64,000 nt of DNA from positions 741,362-805,361 of the forward strand of contig NZ_ML123047.1 of the NCBI RefSeq assembly GCF_003846175.1, read 5' to 3'. Positions within the stretch are counted from its first letter, which is position 1. The number at the start of each line of letters is the position of its first letter. Below are positions 24,245-32,755 of this stretch, piece after piece. The stretch comes from Streptomyces sp. ADI95-17 (GTDB lineage Bacteria > Actinomycetota > Actinomycetes > Streptomycetales > Streptomycetaceae). Both the position numbers and the translations under genes were made by a program. Under the pieces are notes generated by a model. The model saw nothing but the letters and a program-made list of their open reading frames with translations. It ran no database searches and was not told the DNA's origin.

Positions 24245-24682
24245 ATGGCCACCGCCCAGGAGAACGATCCCGCCGTCAGTGTCTGCTTCGTCGTCACGAT
24301 CGACGACATCGAGCTCGGATCGTTCAACACATGCGACGGGCTGGGCTGCGAAGTGGTGCTCGAAACCCGTGAGGAGGGCGGCAACAACGGGCATCTGTGG
24401 CAGCTGCCGACCCGGCTGAAGTACTCGAACGTCAAGCTGTCCCGGCCGCTCACCAAGGAGACCGAGAAGGTGGCGCGCTGGTTCGCCACCATGACGACCG
24501 GGTTCAGCCGCAAGACGGCGCACATCGAGGCACGGACCGGGGACGGGCAGAAGGTGGCCCAGTGGGGGCTGCTGGAGGTCGTGCCGGTCCGCTGGACCGG
24601 GCCCTCCTTCACCCCCGAATCGCCCAAGGTCGCGATGGAGACGATCGAGATCGCCCATCACGGCTATGTGATGGAGGGCTGA
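24245..24682 (+). CDS. inner tube protein 2 (gp19/Hcp-like)
   Basis: A 145-residue second tube-type protein. It has the same fold signs as the first (VCFVVTIDDIELGSFNTCDG, then LKYSNVKLSRPLTKETEKV and a C-terminal ETIEIAHHGYVMEG) but differs widely in sequence. In CIS particles paralogous tube proteins usually form the first ring(s) that adapt tube to spike hub. ATG 24245 follows GAGAGG from the repeat array. The next gene starts 5 bp after its stop. Confidence 0.92.
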   Translation: MATAQENDPAVSVCFVVTIDDIELGSFNTCDGLGCEVVLETREEGGNNGHLWQLPTRLKYSNVKLSRPLTKETEKVARWFATMTTGFSRKTAHIEARTGDGQKVAQWGLLEVVPVRWTGPSFTPESPKVAMETIEIAHHGYVMEG

Positions 24683-24687
24683 GCGTC

Positions 24688-25491
24688 GTGAGCGGTGCCG
24701 GTCCCATCGCCTTCAGCGCCGCCGGTACGTCCGGGGCGGCGGGAGCGAAGGCGGGCAAGGGCGGTTCGGCCCGGCCCAAGCTGGAGCACGCCTATCTGGA
24801 GCTGCGGACCCCGCCGACCGGCGGCGGCCTCACCCCCGGCGGCCCGTGCGGGCGGATCGACTTCCAGTTCAACCCCAAGGAACTGAGCCTCACCAAGGCC
24901 GCTTCCTGGAAGCGGAGTCCGGCCAAGGGCGCGAAGAGCTCCGGCCCGCCGGAGTACCAGGGCTCGCAGCCCAGCAAGCTCACCGTGGAGATGTTCTTCG
25001 ACGCCAGCGACACCCAGGACACCCGGGTGGTGACTTCGGTGGAGCAGCTCTTCGCCTGCTGCGTGCCGACGAACGAGACCCGGCAGCAGCAGCGGTCCTC
25101 GCCGCCGTGGGTGGTCTTCCACTGGGGCGGGCTGACCGGGTTCCCCGGCTACGTGAGCCAGGTGCAGGCGAAATACACCCTGTTCACCACGTCGGGCGTG
25201 CCGATCAGGGCCGTCTGCCAGGTGACGATGGAGGAGATCAGCGGCGACACCCCGGGCCAGAACCCGACCTCGGGCGCCCTCGCCGCCCGCCGGGTGCACC
25301 AACTGGGCGCCGGGGACTCGCTGCCCTCGCTCGCCCAGCGCGAGTACGGCGACCCGGCGGCCTGGCGGGTGATCGCCGAGGCGAACGGGATCGACGACCC
25401 GCTGCGGCTGGCCCCCGGACGGCAGCTGCTGCTCCCCGCGCTCGACGAGCTGAACCGGCTCCGAGAGGCCGAGGGCGGAGGGCGGTCCTGA
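24688..25491 (+). CDS. LysM-containing hub/baseplate protein (Pvc7-like)
   Basis: A 267-residue protein. After a Gly/Ala-rich start it has IDFQFNPKELSLTKAASWKR, typical of CIS/phage LysM baseplate proteins, and a beta-rich middle with WVVFHWGGLTGFPGYVSQ. The C-terminus is a LysM-like module (RVHQLGAGDSLPSLAQREYGDP to PGRQLLLP). It should link tube to spike hub. GTG 24688 uses GGAGGG inside the preceding gene's end. The stop overlaps the spike ATG (TGATG). Confidence 0.88.
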   Translation: MSGAGPIAFSAAGTSGAAGAKAGKGGSARPKLEHAYLELRTPPTGGGLTPGGPCGRIDFQFNPKELSLTKAASWKRSPAKGAKSSGPPEYQGSQPSKLTVEMFFDASDTQDTRVVTSVEQLFACCVPTNETRQQQRSSPPWVVFHWGGLTGFPGYVSQVQAKYTLFTTSGVPIRAVCQVTMEEISGDTPGQNPTSGALAARRVHQLGAGDSLPSLAQREYGDPAAWRVIAEANGIDDPLRLAPGRQLLLPALDELNRLREAEGGGRS

Positions 25492-27485
25492 TGGCGCAGT
25501 CGGGCGTCGCGACGGCGCTGGTGGTGGAGTTCGGCGGCAGTCCGCTGCCGGCGAAGTTCGTGAACACCCTGGTCGAGGGGTACGTCGACGACAGCCGGAC
25601 ACTGCCCGACCTGTTCCTCCTGCGCTTCCGCGACCCGGACCGGGTGCTGCTGGAGCAGACCGGGCTGAAGATCGGCAGCGAGGCCCGGCTGCTGGCCCGC
25701 GCGGGCGGCGACTCGGCACCGAAGCCGCTGCTCAAGGGGGTCGTCACCGCTCTGGAGGTGGAGCTCGACGAGACCGGCACGTTCACCGTCGTACGCGGGC
25801 TCGACGAGTCGCACCGGCTGTTCCGGGGGCGCCGGGTGGCCAGCTACCAGAACATGACGCTCGCCGACATCTGCGCCCAGGTCGCCCAGCGCGCCGGACT
25901 CAAGCCGGGCACCGTCGACGTGGCCGGTCCGGTGCTCGAACACATCGCCCAGCCCAACGTCACGGACTGGGAGTTCATCCGGGACCTGGCCGAGGAGGCG
26001 GGCGCCCAGGCGTATGTGCTCGACGGTCAGCTGCACATCACCCGGCCCGCGGAGGCGAGCGGCGCACCCGACGGTTCGGCGCGGGCCGACCGCGACCCGC
26101 TGGTCCTGGAGATGGGCAGCAACCTGCTGCGCTGCCGGGCCGGGGTGTCCTCCGCCGAGCAGGTCTCCGAGGTCGAGGTGCGCGGCTGGGACGTCAAGGC
26201 CAAGCAGCCGCTGGTCGGGCGGGCACCCGCAGGGAAGTCGGCGACGCTGGAGCTGGGGGTGAGCGCGGCCGAGGTGTCCGCCCCGTTCGGCGAGGCGCGC
26301 TTCGTGGTCACCGACGCGGCGTACGGGGCGCAGGCGCAGGTGGACCAGGCGGCGAAGGCCCTGGCGGAGCGGATCGCCGGGTCGTTCGCGGAGCTGGAGG
26401 CGGTGATCCGGGGGAACCCGGAGGTGCGGGCCGGCAGCGCGGTGGCGCTCAACGCGGTGGGGGCGCCGTTCGAGGGGCGGTACACGGTCACGTCGTCCCG
26501 GCATGTCTTCGACCCGGTGCGCGGCTACGAGACCTGGCTCACCGTCTCCGGGCAGCAGGAGCGTTCGCTGTTCGGGCTGACCGGCGGCGGGCCTGGTTCG
26601 GGTGGCCCCGGTGCGGGGTCCGGTGGGGGTTCACGGTGCGCGGGGCTGGTCAGCGGGACGGTCACGGACACCCATGACCCGGAGGGCTCGGGCCGGGTCA
26701 AGGTGCGGTTCCCCTGGCTGTCGGACGAGTACGCCAGCGACTGGGCGCGTACGGCCCAGTCGGGCGGGACGAGCGGCGGCGAGGCGTTCATCCCCGAGGT
26801 CGGGGACGAGGTGCTGGTGGGGTTCGAGCACGGCCATCTGGACCGCCCGTACGTCCTGGCGGGTCTGTACAACGGGAAGGACCGGCCGTCACAGGGCAGC
26901 GGCGGGGGTGGTGGCGGTGGGAGCGGCAGCGCTCCGGCGGGCGCGGCCGGTGCCGTGGCCGGTGCGGTGTCCGGCAGCCCGGACACCTCGGGGTCCGCCC
27001 CGGAGTCCGCCGCCCCGGGCGCCCCCCTCGTCGACCCGACCAGCGGGGCCGTCAACCGGCGTTCGATCGCCTCCAAGAGCGGCAACCAGCTGGAACTCCT
27101 GGACGACGCCAACGGCCCGCAGGGCGTACGCCTGCTCACCGGCGACGGAAAGCTGAAGATCGATCTGGACCGCAAGGGCACCGTGATCGTGATCAACAGC
27201 GACGGCAGCGTGAACATCGAGGCCCAGCAGCAGGTGTCCATCAAGGCCGCCCGCGGCGTCGCGCTGGACGGCGGGCAGGGGACGCTCGAACTGAGCGGCG
27301 ACAGCGTCACGTTGAAGTCCCGCAGCGGAGTGAGCGTCGACGGCGGGACCGGCGAGGTCAAGCTCTCCACCGGCGGCACGGTGGCCGTGCAGGGCGGTCA
27401 GGTCACGGTCGACGGAACGCAGCGCACCGACATCAAGAGCGGCGGCTCCCTGGCCGTCAACGCACCCATGGTGAAGATCAATTGA
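25491..27485 (+). CDS. VgrG-like spike/hub protein (Pvc8-like)
   Basis: A 664-residue baseplate spike. Residues ~1-370 are the gp27-like hub domain (PDLFLLRFRDPD, IAQPNVTDWEFIRDLAEEAG). The gp5 OB-fold starts at about 385 (VTDTHDPEGSGRVKVRFPW, GDEVLVGFEHGHLDRPYVLAGLYNG). A Gly/Ser/Ala linker leads to a C-terminal beta-helix needle of short repeats (LELSGDSVTLKSRSGVSVDG). This forms the puncturing spike capped by the PAAR protein. No extra effector domain is fused at the C-terminus, which ends in APMVKIN. Confidence 0.95.
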   Translation: MAQSGVATALVVEFGGSPLPAKFVNTLVEGYVDDSRTLPDLFLLRFRDPDRVLLEQTGLKIGSEARLLARAGGDSAPKPLLKGVVTALEVELDETGTFTVVRGLDESHRLFRGRRVASYQNMTLADICAQVAQRAGLKPGTVDVAGPVLEHIAQPNVTDWEFIRDLAEEAGAQAYVLDGQLHITRPAEASGAPDGSARADRDPLVLEMGSNLLRCRAGVSSAEQVSEVEVRGWDVKAKQPLVGRAPAGKSATLELGVSAAEVSAPFGEARFVVTDAAYGAQAQVDQAAKALAERIAGSFAELEAVIRGNPEVRAGSAVALNAVGAPFEGRYTVTSSRHVFDPVRGYETWLTVSGQQERSLFGLTGGGPGSGGPGAGSGGGSRCAGLVSGTVTDTHDPEGSGRVKVRFPWLSDEYASDWARTAQSGGTSGGEAFIPEVGDEVLVGFEHGHLDRPYVLAGLYNGKDRPSQGSGGGGGGGSGSAPAGAAGAVAGAVSGSPDTSGSAPESAAPGAPLVDPTSGAVNRRSIASKSGNQLELLDDANGPQGVRLLTGDGKLKIDLDRKGTVIVINSDGSVNIEAQQQVSIKAARGVALDGGQGTLELSGDSVTLKSRSGVSVDGGTGEVKLSTGGTVAVQGGQVTVDGTQRTDIKSGGSLAVNAPMVKIN

Positions 27486-27521
27486 CGGCGCGGACGCGCG
27501 GAGCGAGAGGAACGGACTGCC

Positions 27522-27803
27522 ATGTCAGCAGCCGCACGGGTCGGTGACCCCACCGGCCACCCCGGCACGGTCGGGCCCCCCGGCGTCCCGACCGTGCTGA
27601 TCGGCGGGCTCCCCGCCGCCACGGTCGGCACCCCGCACCTGTGCGCGATGCCGCCGCCCGCGGTCCACGCCCCGTCCGCGATCGTCCCGCCCGGCAGCAC
27701 CACGGTGCTGATCGGCGGCCGTCCCGCCGCCCGGGTCGGGGACCGGGCCGCCTGCGGCGCGCCGATCGTGTCCGGGTGCCCGACGGTGCTGATCGGAGGC
27801 TGA
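27522..27803 (+). CDS. PAAR-type spike tip protein (Pvc10-like)
   Basis: A 93-residue PAAR-like cone that should cap the spike needle. It shows the repeated TVLIGGxPAA signature three times, with His and Cys residues (TPHLC, RAACGAPIVSGC) placed to bind the structural metal. No effector extension is present, so cargo is probably carried elsewhere. It starts 36 bp after the spike gene and ends 6 bp before gp25. Confidence 0.92.
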   Translation: MSAAARVGDPTGHPGTVGPPGVPTVLIGGLPAATVGTPHLCAMPPPAVHAPSAIVPPGSTTVLIGGRPAARVGDRAACGAPIVSGCPTVLIGG

Positions 27804-27809
27804 GCGTCC

Positions 27810-28223
27810 ATGGGACAGGAGTTCATCGGCGCGGGCTGGGCCTTCCCGCCGCGCACCGACGCCACCGGCTCCATCGCCCTGGTGCGCGGTGAGCACGAGC
27901 TGGAGGAGTCGATCCGGCTGATCCTCGCGACATCGCCGGGCGAGCGGCCGATGCGCCCGGAGTTCGGCTGCGCCGTCAACGACTACGTGTTCGCCCCGGC
28001 GGACGCGGGCACGGCCGGGCAGCTCGCCTACGAGGTGCGGCTCGCACTGGACCGGTGGGAGCCCCGGATCGAGGTCACCGAGGTCGTCGTCCGGTTCGAC
28101 GAGGCGGACAACGGCGTCCTGTACATCGACATCGGCTACACCGTGCGGGGCGCCAACGACCCCCGGAACCTGGTCTTCCCGTTCTATGTGATCCCGCAGC
28201 ACGAAGAGGTGGACGGCGCGTGA
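27810..28223 (+). CDS. gp25/GPW baseplate wedge protein (Pvc9-like)
   Basis: A 137-residue wedge protein. ELEESIRLILATSPGERPMRPEFG is the gp25 family hallmark including the EPR-like element, followed by AYEVRLALDRWEPRIEV. It nucleates sheath polymerisation from the baseplate. The stop overlaps the GTG of the gpJ-like gene (GTGA). Confidence 0.95.
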   Translation: MGQEFIGAGWAFPPRTDATGSIALVRGEHELEESIRLILATSPGERPMRPEFGCAVNDYVFAPADAGTAGQLAYEVRLALDRWEPRIEVTEVVVRFDEADNGVLYIDIGYTVRGANDPRNLVFPFYVIPQHEEVDGA

Positions 28224-30178
28224 CACTGCCCAGCCCGCACCTGGACGACCGTCACTTCCAGGGCCTGGTCGACGAGGCGAAACGGCTCGTCCAGCAGCGC
28301 TGCCCCGAGTGGACCGACCACAATGTGTCGGACCCCGGAGTGACCCTCATCGAGGCCTTCGCGACCATGGTCGACCAGCTCGTCTACCGGGTGAACCGCG
28401 TTCCGGAGAAGAGCTATCTGACCTTCCTCGACCTGATCGGGGTCCGGCTCCACCAGCCCACGGCCGCCCGCACCGATGTGACGTTCCGGCTCTCCGCGCC
28501 ACAGCCCGAGCCGGTACGGGTACGGGCCGGCACGGAGGTCGCGACCGTACGCACCGAGACCGAGGAAGCGGTGGTCTTCACGACCGAGGGCGAACTGTCC
28601 ATAGCTCCCTGCGAGTTCGCCCATCTCGCCACCTGGCCGACGTCCGGCGACACCCTGGACCGTACCGAGGAACTCGCGCTCGGCCGCTCCGTCCCCTGCT
28701 TCGGCGCCACGCCCGCGCCCGGCGACGCCCTCTATGTCGGCCTGTCCGCGGCCGTCCCCGCGGGCGTCGTCGTGCTCCGGCTGGACTGCGCCGTCGAGGG
28801 CGTCGGCGTGGACCCGCTGCGACCGCCCCTGGTCTGGGAGGCGTGGGACGGCGGCGCCTGGACCGCCTGCGAGGTCGAGAAGGACGACACCGGCGGCTTC
28901 AACCGGTCCGGAGAGCTGATCCTGCACCTCCCGAAGGGCCACACCCCGAACGTCGTCGTGCGCCGGACCGGCGGCTGGCTGCGCTGCCGGCTGGTGGAGG
29001 CCGCCCCGGGGCAGCCCACCTACATGGCGCCCCCGGTGGTCCGCCGGATCACCGCGTTCACGATCGGCGCGACCGTCGGCGCCGTGCACGCCGAGACCGT
29101 GACCGACGAGGTGCTCGGCCCGGCCGAGGGCGTACCCGGCCAGACCTTCACGATCAGCCGCCCGCCCGTCGTACCCGGCGACTTCGTCGTCGAGGTCGCG
29201 GATCCGGCGGGCGGCCCGCAGGGCACGGAGTGGACCCGGGTCGACGACTTCGCGCACTCGGGCCCCGAGGACCGGCACATCACGCTCGACCCCAACTCGG
29301 GGCGGGTCGAGTTCGGCCCGGCGGTACGGGAGCGGGACGGCTCCATCCGCTACTACGGGAAGGTGCCGCCGAAGGGCGCCACCGTACGCGTGCGTTCGTA
29401 CCGCACCGGCGGCGGCCTGCGCGGCAACGTCGCCCGCTCCACCCTCCGGGTGCTGCGCAGCGCCATCCCGTACGTGGCCCGGGTGGAGAACCGCGGCGCG
29501 GCGCTGGGCGGGGTGGACGGCGAGACGGTGGAGAGCGCACGGGTGCGCGGGCCGATGACGCTGCGGACCCTGCACCGGGCCGTCGTGCCGCACGACTACG
29601 AGCTGCTGGCCCGCGAGGTCGCGCCCGACGCGGCCCGGGTGCAGTGCATCCCGGCCGGCGAGGACTCGGACGTCGAGGCGGGCGGGGTGCGGCTGCTCGT
29701 CGTACCGGCCGGGCGCAGCGACGAGCAGGGACGGATCCGGTTCGACGAGCTGATCCCGCCGCAGCAGACCCTCGCCCTGATCGCGGGCCATCTGGACGAA
29801 CGCAGGCCCATCGGCGCCCGGTTGGTGGTTGAGCGGCCCTTCTACCAGGGCGTCACGGTGGTCGCCACGGTCCAGGCCCGCCGAGGTGCCGTGCTGGAGA
29901 AGGTGCGGGAGGAGGCGCTGACCGCCCTCTACAGCTACTTCAACCCGCTGAGCGGCGGACCGGGCCGGGACGGCTGGCCGTTCGGCCGGCCGATCCAGTC
30001 GGGCGAGGCGTTCGCCGTGCTCCAGCAGGTGGCGGGCGTGGACCTGGTGGAGGACGTACGCCTCTTCCCCGCGGACCCCGTGAACGGGCAGCGCGGCGAA
30101 CCCACCACCAAGATCGCGCTGGACCGGCACGCGCTGGTCTTCAGCTACGAGCACCAGCTCCGGGTACGGGAGGCCTGA
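28220..30178 (+). CDS. gpJ-like baseplate wedge protein (Pvc11-like)
   Basis: A 652-residue baseplate component of the P2 gpJ/T4 gp6 class. The N-terminus CPEWTDHNVSDPGVTLIEAF and VNRVPEKSYLTFLDLIGVR is the standard motif. The middle holds inserted beta domains (~90-330). The C-terminus has the conserved HRAVVPHDYELLAREV and the Tyr-Phe-Asn-Pro element (LYSYFNPLSGG). It forms wedge dimers with the gpI-like protein. GTG 28220 overlaps the gp25 stop. Confidence 0.93.
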   Translation: MTLPSPHLDDRHFQGLVDEAKRLVQQRCPEWTDHNVSDPGVTLIEAFATMVDQLVYRVNRVPEKSYLTFLDLIGVRLHQPTAARTDVTFRLSAPQPEPVRVRAGTEVATVRTETEEAVVFTTEGELSIAPCEFAHLATWPTSGDTLDRTEELALGRSVPCFGATPAPGDALYVGLSAAVPAGVVVLRLDCAVEGVGVDPLRPPLVWEAWDGGAWTACEVEKDDTGGFNRSGELILHLPKGHTPNVVVRRTGGWLRCRLVEAAPGQPTYMAPPVVRRITAFTIGATVGAVHAETVTDEVLGPAEGVPGQTFTISRPPVVPGDFVVEVADPAGGPQGTEWTRVDDFAHSGPEDRHITLDPNSGRVEFGPAVRERDGSIRYYGKVPPKGATVRVRSYRTGGGLRGNVARSTLRVLRSAIPYVARVENRGAALGGVDGETVESARVRGPMTLRTLHRAVVPHDYELLAREVAPDAARVQCIPAGEDSDVEAGGVRLLVVPAGRSDEQGRIRFDELIPPQQTLALIAGHLDERRPIGARLVVERPFYQGVTVVATVQARRGAVLEKVREEALTALYSYFNPLSGGPGRDGWPFGRPIQSGEAFAVLQQVAGVDLVEDVRLFPADPVNGQRGEPTTKIALDRHALVFSYEHQLRVREA

Positions 30179-30183
30179 CCACC

Positions 30184-30717
30184 ATGCGCACAGCCGTGAC
30201 CGGCCTGCCGACACCGCACCCGCTGATCGAACAGCTCCCGGCGGTCTACCTGGAACAGGACTTCCTGCAACGGTTCCTCGCGGCGCTCGACGACGTACTC
30301 GCCCCGGTCCTGCTCTCCATCGACAACCTGCCCGCCCACCTCGACCCGCGCAGCGCGCCGGAGGACTTCCTCGACTGGCTGGCCCAGTGGGTGGCCGTCG
30401 ACACCCGCGCGGACCACCCGGTCGAGCAGCGGCGGGCGACGGTGCGCGGCGCGGTCGAGCGGCACAGCCGACGGGGCACCCGGCGCGGTCTCGCGGAGGC
30501 GGTGCTGCTGGAGACCGGGATCGAGCCGGAGATCGTGGAGAGCGGCGGCACGGCGTGGTCGACGATGCCGCACACCCGGTTCCCGGGCGGCCCAAGGCCC
30601 TGGGTGACGGTCCGGGTCCGGGCCACGCGGCCGTACCAGGTCGACCGGGTGCGGCTGGAGGAGCTGATCCGTACGGAGATACCGGCGCATGTGGGCTTCG
30701 ACCTGGAGGTGCTGTGA
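30184..30717 (+). CDS. gpI-like tail/baseplate protein (Pvc12-like)
   Basis: A 177-residue wedge partner. LPAVYLEQDFLQRFLAALDD, IDNLPAHLDPRSAPEDFLDWLAQWV and RRGTRRGLAEAVLLETG match the P2 gpI-like family (TIGR02242 type). The C-terminal DRVRLEELIRTEIPAHVGFDL fits the same family. Spacing to the gpJ-like gene is 5 bp; the stop overlaps the zinc-ribbon gene GTG (GTGA). Confidence 0.93.
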   Translation: MRTAVTGLPTPHPLIEQLPAVYLEQDFLQRFLAALDDVLAPVLLSIDNLPAHLDPRSAPEDFLDWLAQWVAVDTRADHPVEQRRATVRGAVERHSRRGTRRGLAEAVLLETGIEPEIVESGGTAWSTMPHTRFPGGPRPWVTVRVRATRPYQVDRVRLEELIRTEIPAHVGFDLEVL

Positions 30718-31808
30718 TCTGCGAGTCGTGCGGGCAGAACAACGCGCCGGGGACGCAGTTCTGTACGTCGTGCCAGGCGTTCCTGGAATGGGAGGAGCCG
30801 CCGAGCGGGACCCCGGCGCCCTCCACCACCCGGCCGCCCCGGGCACATTGGGATCTCCACGTTCCTCCGGCCGCCCCCGCGCCGCAGCCGGATCCCCAGC
30901 CCCGGCCCCGGCCGCAACCGTCCCCCCAGCCCTCCCCGCAGCCCCCCGCGACCGCCGCCCCGCGCCGCCCCGGTGACGAGACGGACGAGCCGGTGCCGGG
31001 GCCCGAGGCGCTGCCCGACGCACCGCCCGAACCCGCGAACACACCCCCGGGCCCACCGCCCGCACCGCCCGTCGTCTGCCCCAACTGCCGTACGGAGAAC
31101 GCCCCGGAGCGCACCATGTGCGTCCGCTGCGCACTGCTCCTGAACCCGGGACCGCCGCCCGAGGTGCGGCCTGTCTGGTGGCGCCGGATCTTCCGGCGGC
31201 GGCCGCGTCAGGCGCCCACCGCGGGCACCCGGCCGAAGCGCCGGCTGTGGCGCCGCCCCGGTCTGGCGCTGCCGATCGTGCTGATCGTGCTGGCCTGCGG
31301 GGTCTGGTTCGCGCTTCCGCACGTGCCCGGCTGGTTCGGCTTCGCCAAGGACGAGACCGGGACGCCGGAGGCGGTGCCACCGACCCGGTTCCGGGCCTCC
31401 AGCAGGGCTCCGGGACACCCGGCGGGTGCGGCGTTCGACGGCTTCAACAACCGCTACTGGGCACCCTCGGCCGCCGGACCCGACACCGGGGTGGGCCAGT
31501 ACCTGGAGTGCGACTTCGAGCAGCCGGTGCGCGTACTGAAGCTGGTGGTCTTCTCGGGCACGTCGGCCAAGATGGACGAGTTCCTCACCCAGGCCCGCCC
31601 GGCGAAGATCACCGTGCTGCTCACCTCCGCCGACGGAACCAGCGTCAGCAAGAAGCTGCGGGTCAAGGACCAGCCGGGCCAGCAGACCTTCGACCTGCGC
31701 GGCTCGGAGATCGTCAGGGCGCGGCTCACGACCGACACCACCTACGGAGCGGGCCCCGACCGTCGTCTCGCCGTCGCCGAGATCGAATTCTTCGGCCGCA
31801 GGAGCTGA
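30714..31808 (+). CDS. zinc-ribbon, single-TM protein with discoidin-like C-terminal domain; candidate CIS membrane anchor
   Basis: A 364-residue protein. Four Cys at the N-terminus (ICESCG and FCTSCQ) make one zinc ribbon, and a second set (VVCPNCR and CVRCALL) follows a Pro-rich linker. A transmembrane helix (LPIVLIVLACGVWFALP) lies near residues 183-200. The rest (~140 residues: AAFDGFNNRYWAPS, YLECDFEQPVRVLKL, ARLTTDTTY) resembles a discoidin/galactose-binding fold outside the membrane. It overlaps the gpI-like gene and takes the place of the tail-fibre gene. Streptomyces CIS are cytoplasmic and need a membrane protein (CisA) to act on the cell; I infer this is such a docking protein but cannot prove orthology. 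Confidence 0.72.
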   Translation: MICESCGQNNAPGTQFCTSCQAFLEWEEPPSGTPAPSTTRPPRAHWDLHVPPAAPAPQPDPQPRPRPQPSPQPSPQPPATAAPRRPGDETDEPVPGPEALPDAPPEPANTPPGPPPAPPVVCPNCRTENAPERTMCVRCALLLNPGPPPEVRPVWWRRIFRRRPRQAPTAGTRPKRRLWRRPGLALPIVLIVLACGVWFALPHVPGWFGFAKDETGTPEAVPPTRFRASSRAPGHPAGAAFDGFNNRYWAPSAAGPDTGVGQYLECDFEQPVRVLKLVVFSGTSAKMDEFLTQARPAKITVLLTSADGTSVSKKLRVKDQPGQQTFDLRGSEIVRARLTTDTTYGAGPDRRLAVAEIEFFGRRS

Positions 31809-31925
31809 CCGGGGCGGAGACGGCCCCGCCGGGACGGGAAGGCCGAATCGTTTGTTCGCCCGTGCCGGGGCCTCCGATGATCCAGGATGGACGGCACAGC
31901 CGGCCCACCTCATCGGAGTCCTCTC

Positions 31926-32720
31926 ATGACCACAGGCCAGGACACGCCAGCATCCCGGATAGACACCAGCAGGCCGCACCCGGCACGGGTGTACGACTTC
32001 CTGCTGGGCGGGAAGGACAACTACCTCGTCGACCAGAAGGTCGGCGAGAAGCTGCCCGAAGTGGCCCGGCGTGCCTGCCTGTTGAACCGGGCGTTCATGC
32101 ACCGGGCGTCGGCGTGGGTAGCCGGCACGGGCGTCGACCAGTTCCTCGACATCGGCACCGGCATCCCCACCGAACCGAATCTGCACCAGATCGTCCAGGC
32201 GGTCGCCCCGGCGGCCAGGGTCGTCTACACCGACAACGACCCCGTCGTCCTGCGTCACGCCGAGGCCCTGCTGACCAGTACGCCGCAGGGCGTCACCTCG
32301 TACATCGAGGCGGATGTCCGCGACCCGGAGGCGATCCTCGCGCACGCCCGCGAGGTGCTGGACTTCGACCGGCCGATCGCGCTGTCGCTGATCGCGCTGA
32401 TGCACTTCCTGACGGACGAGGAGGACCCGTACGGCCTCACCCGCACCCTCGTCGACGCGTTGCCGTCCGGCAGCTACCTGATCCTCTCGCACGGCACCGC
32501 GGACTTCCTGCCGGCCGAGCTGACCGAGCGGATCGGCAGTACGTACCGGGAGGGCGGCATGACGCTGCTCGCCCGCGACCGCGCCCAGGTCGAGCGGTTC
32601 TTCGAGGGGCTGGAGTTCGTGGCCCCCGGGCTGGTGTCCGGCCCCGAGTGGTACAAGGACACCCCGGCGCCGGAGTACGAGCCCAACGGCGTGTACGTGG
32701 GCGTGGCACGGGTCCGCTGA
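31926..32720 (+). CDS. DUF574-type SAM-dependent methyltransferase
   Basis: A 264-residue methyltransferase of the actinobacterial DUF574 (Methyltransf_19) family. It opens with RIDTSRPHPARVYDFLLGGKDNY, the family signature. The SAM-binding loop is FLDIGTGIP (about residue 77) and the acidic strand end is VVYTDNDPVV. GGAG precedes ATG 31926. These genes are numerous in Streptomyces with mostly unknown substrates. It follows the CIS operon by 117 bp on the same strand, but linkage may be chance. Confidence 0.88.
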   Translation: MTTGQDTPASRIDTSRPHPARVYDFLLGGKDNYLVDQKVGEKLPEVARRACLLNRAFMHRASAWVAGTGVDQFLDIGTGIPTEPNLHQIVQAVAPAARVVYTDNDPVVLRHAEALLTSTPQGVTSYIEADVRDPEAILAHAREVLDFDRPIALSLIALMHFLTDEEDPYGLTRTLVDALPSGSYLILSHGTADFLPAELTERIGSTYREGGMTLLARDRAQVERFFEGLEFVAPGLVSGPEWYKDTPAPEYEPNGVYVGVARVR

Positions 32721-32731
32721 GAACGGGTGCG

Positions 32732-32749
32732 CGGCGCCCGCGGGCGCCG
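32732..32749. terminator. short palindrome between convergent genes
   Basis: A perfect 18-nt palindrome of GC lies in the 35 bp between the stops of the methyltransferase (+) and the decarboxylase (-). It could act as a bidirectional terminator; there is no U-tract, as is common in Streptomyces. Confidence 0.4.
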
Positions 32750-32755
32750 GGGCCG

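Noticed and set aside
25491..27485. Effector domain fused to the spike
   Set aside because: The C-terminus is only the beta-helix needle ending in a short tail; no extra domain exists.
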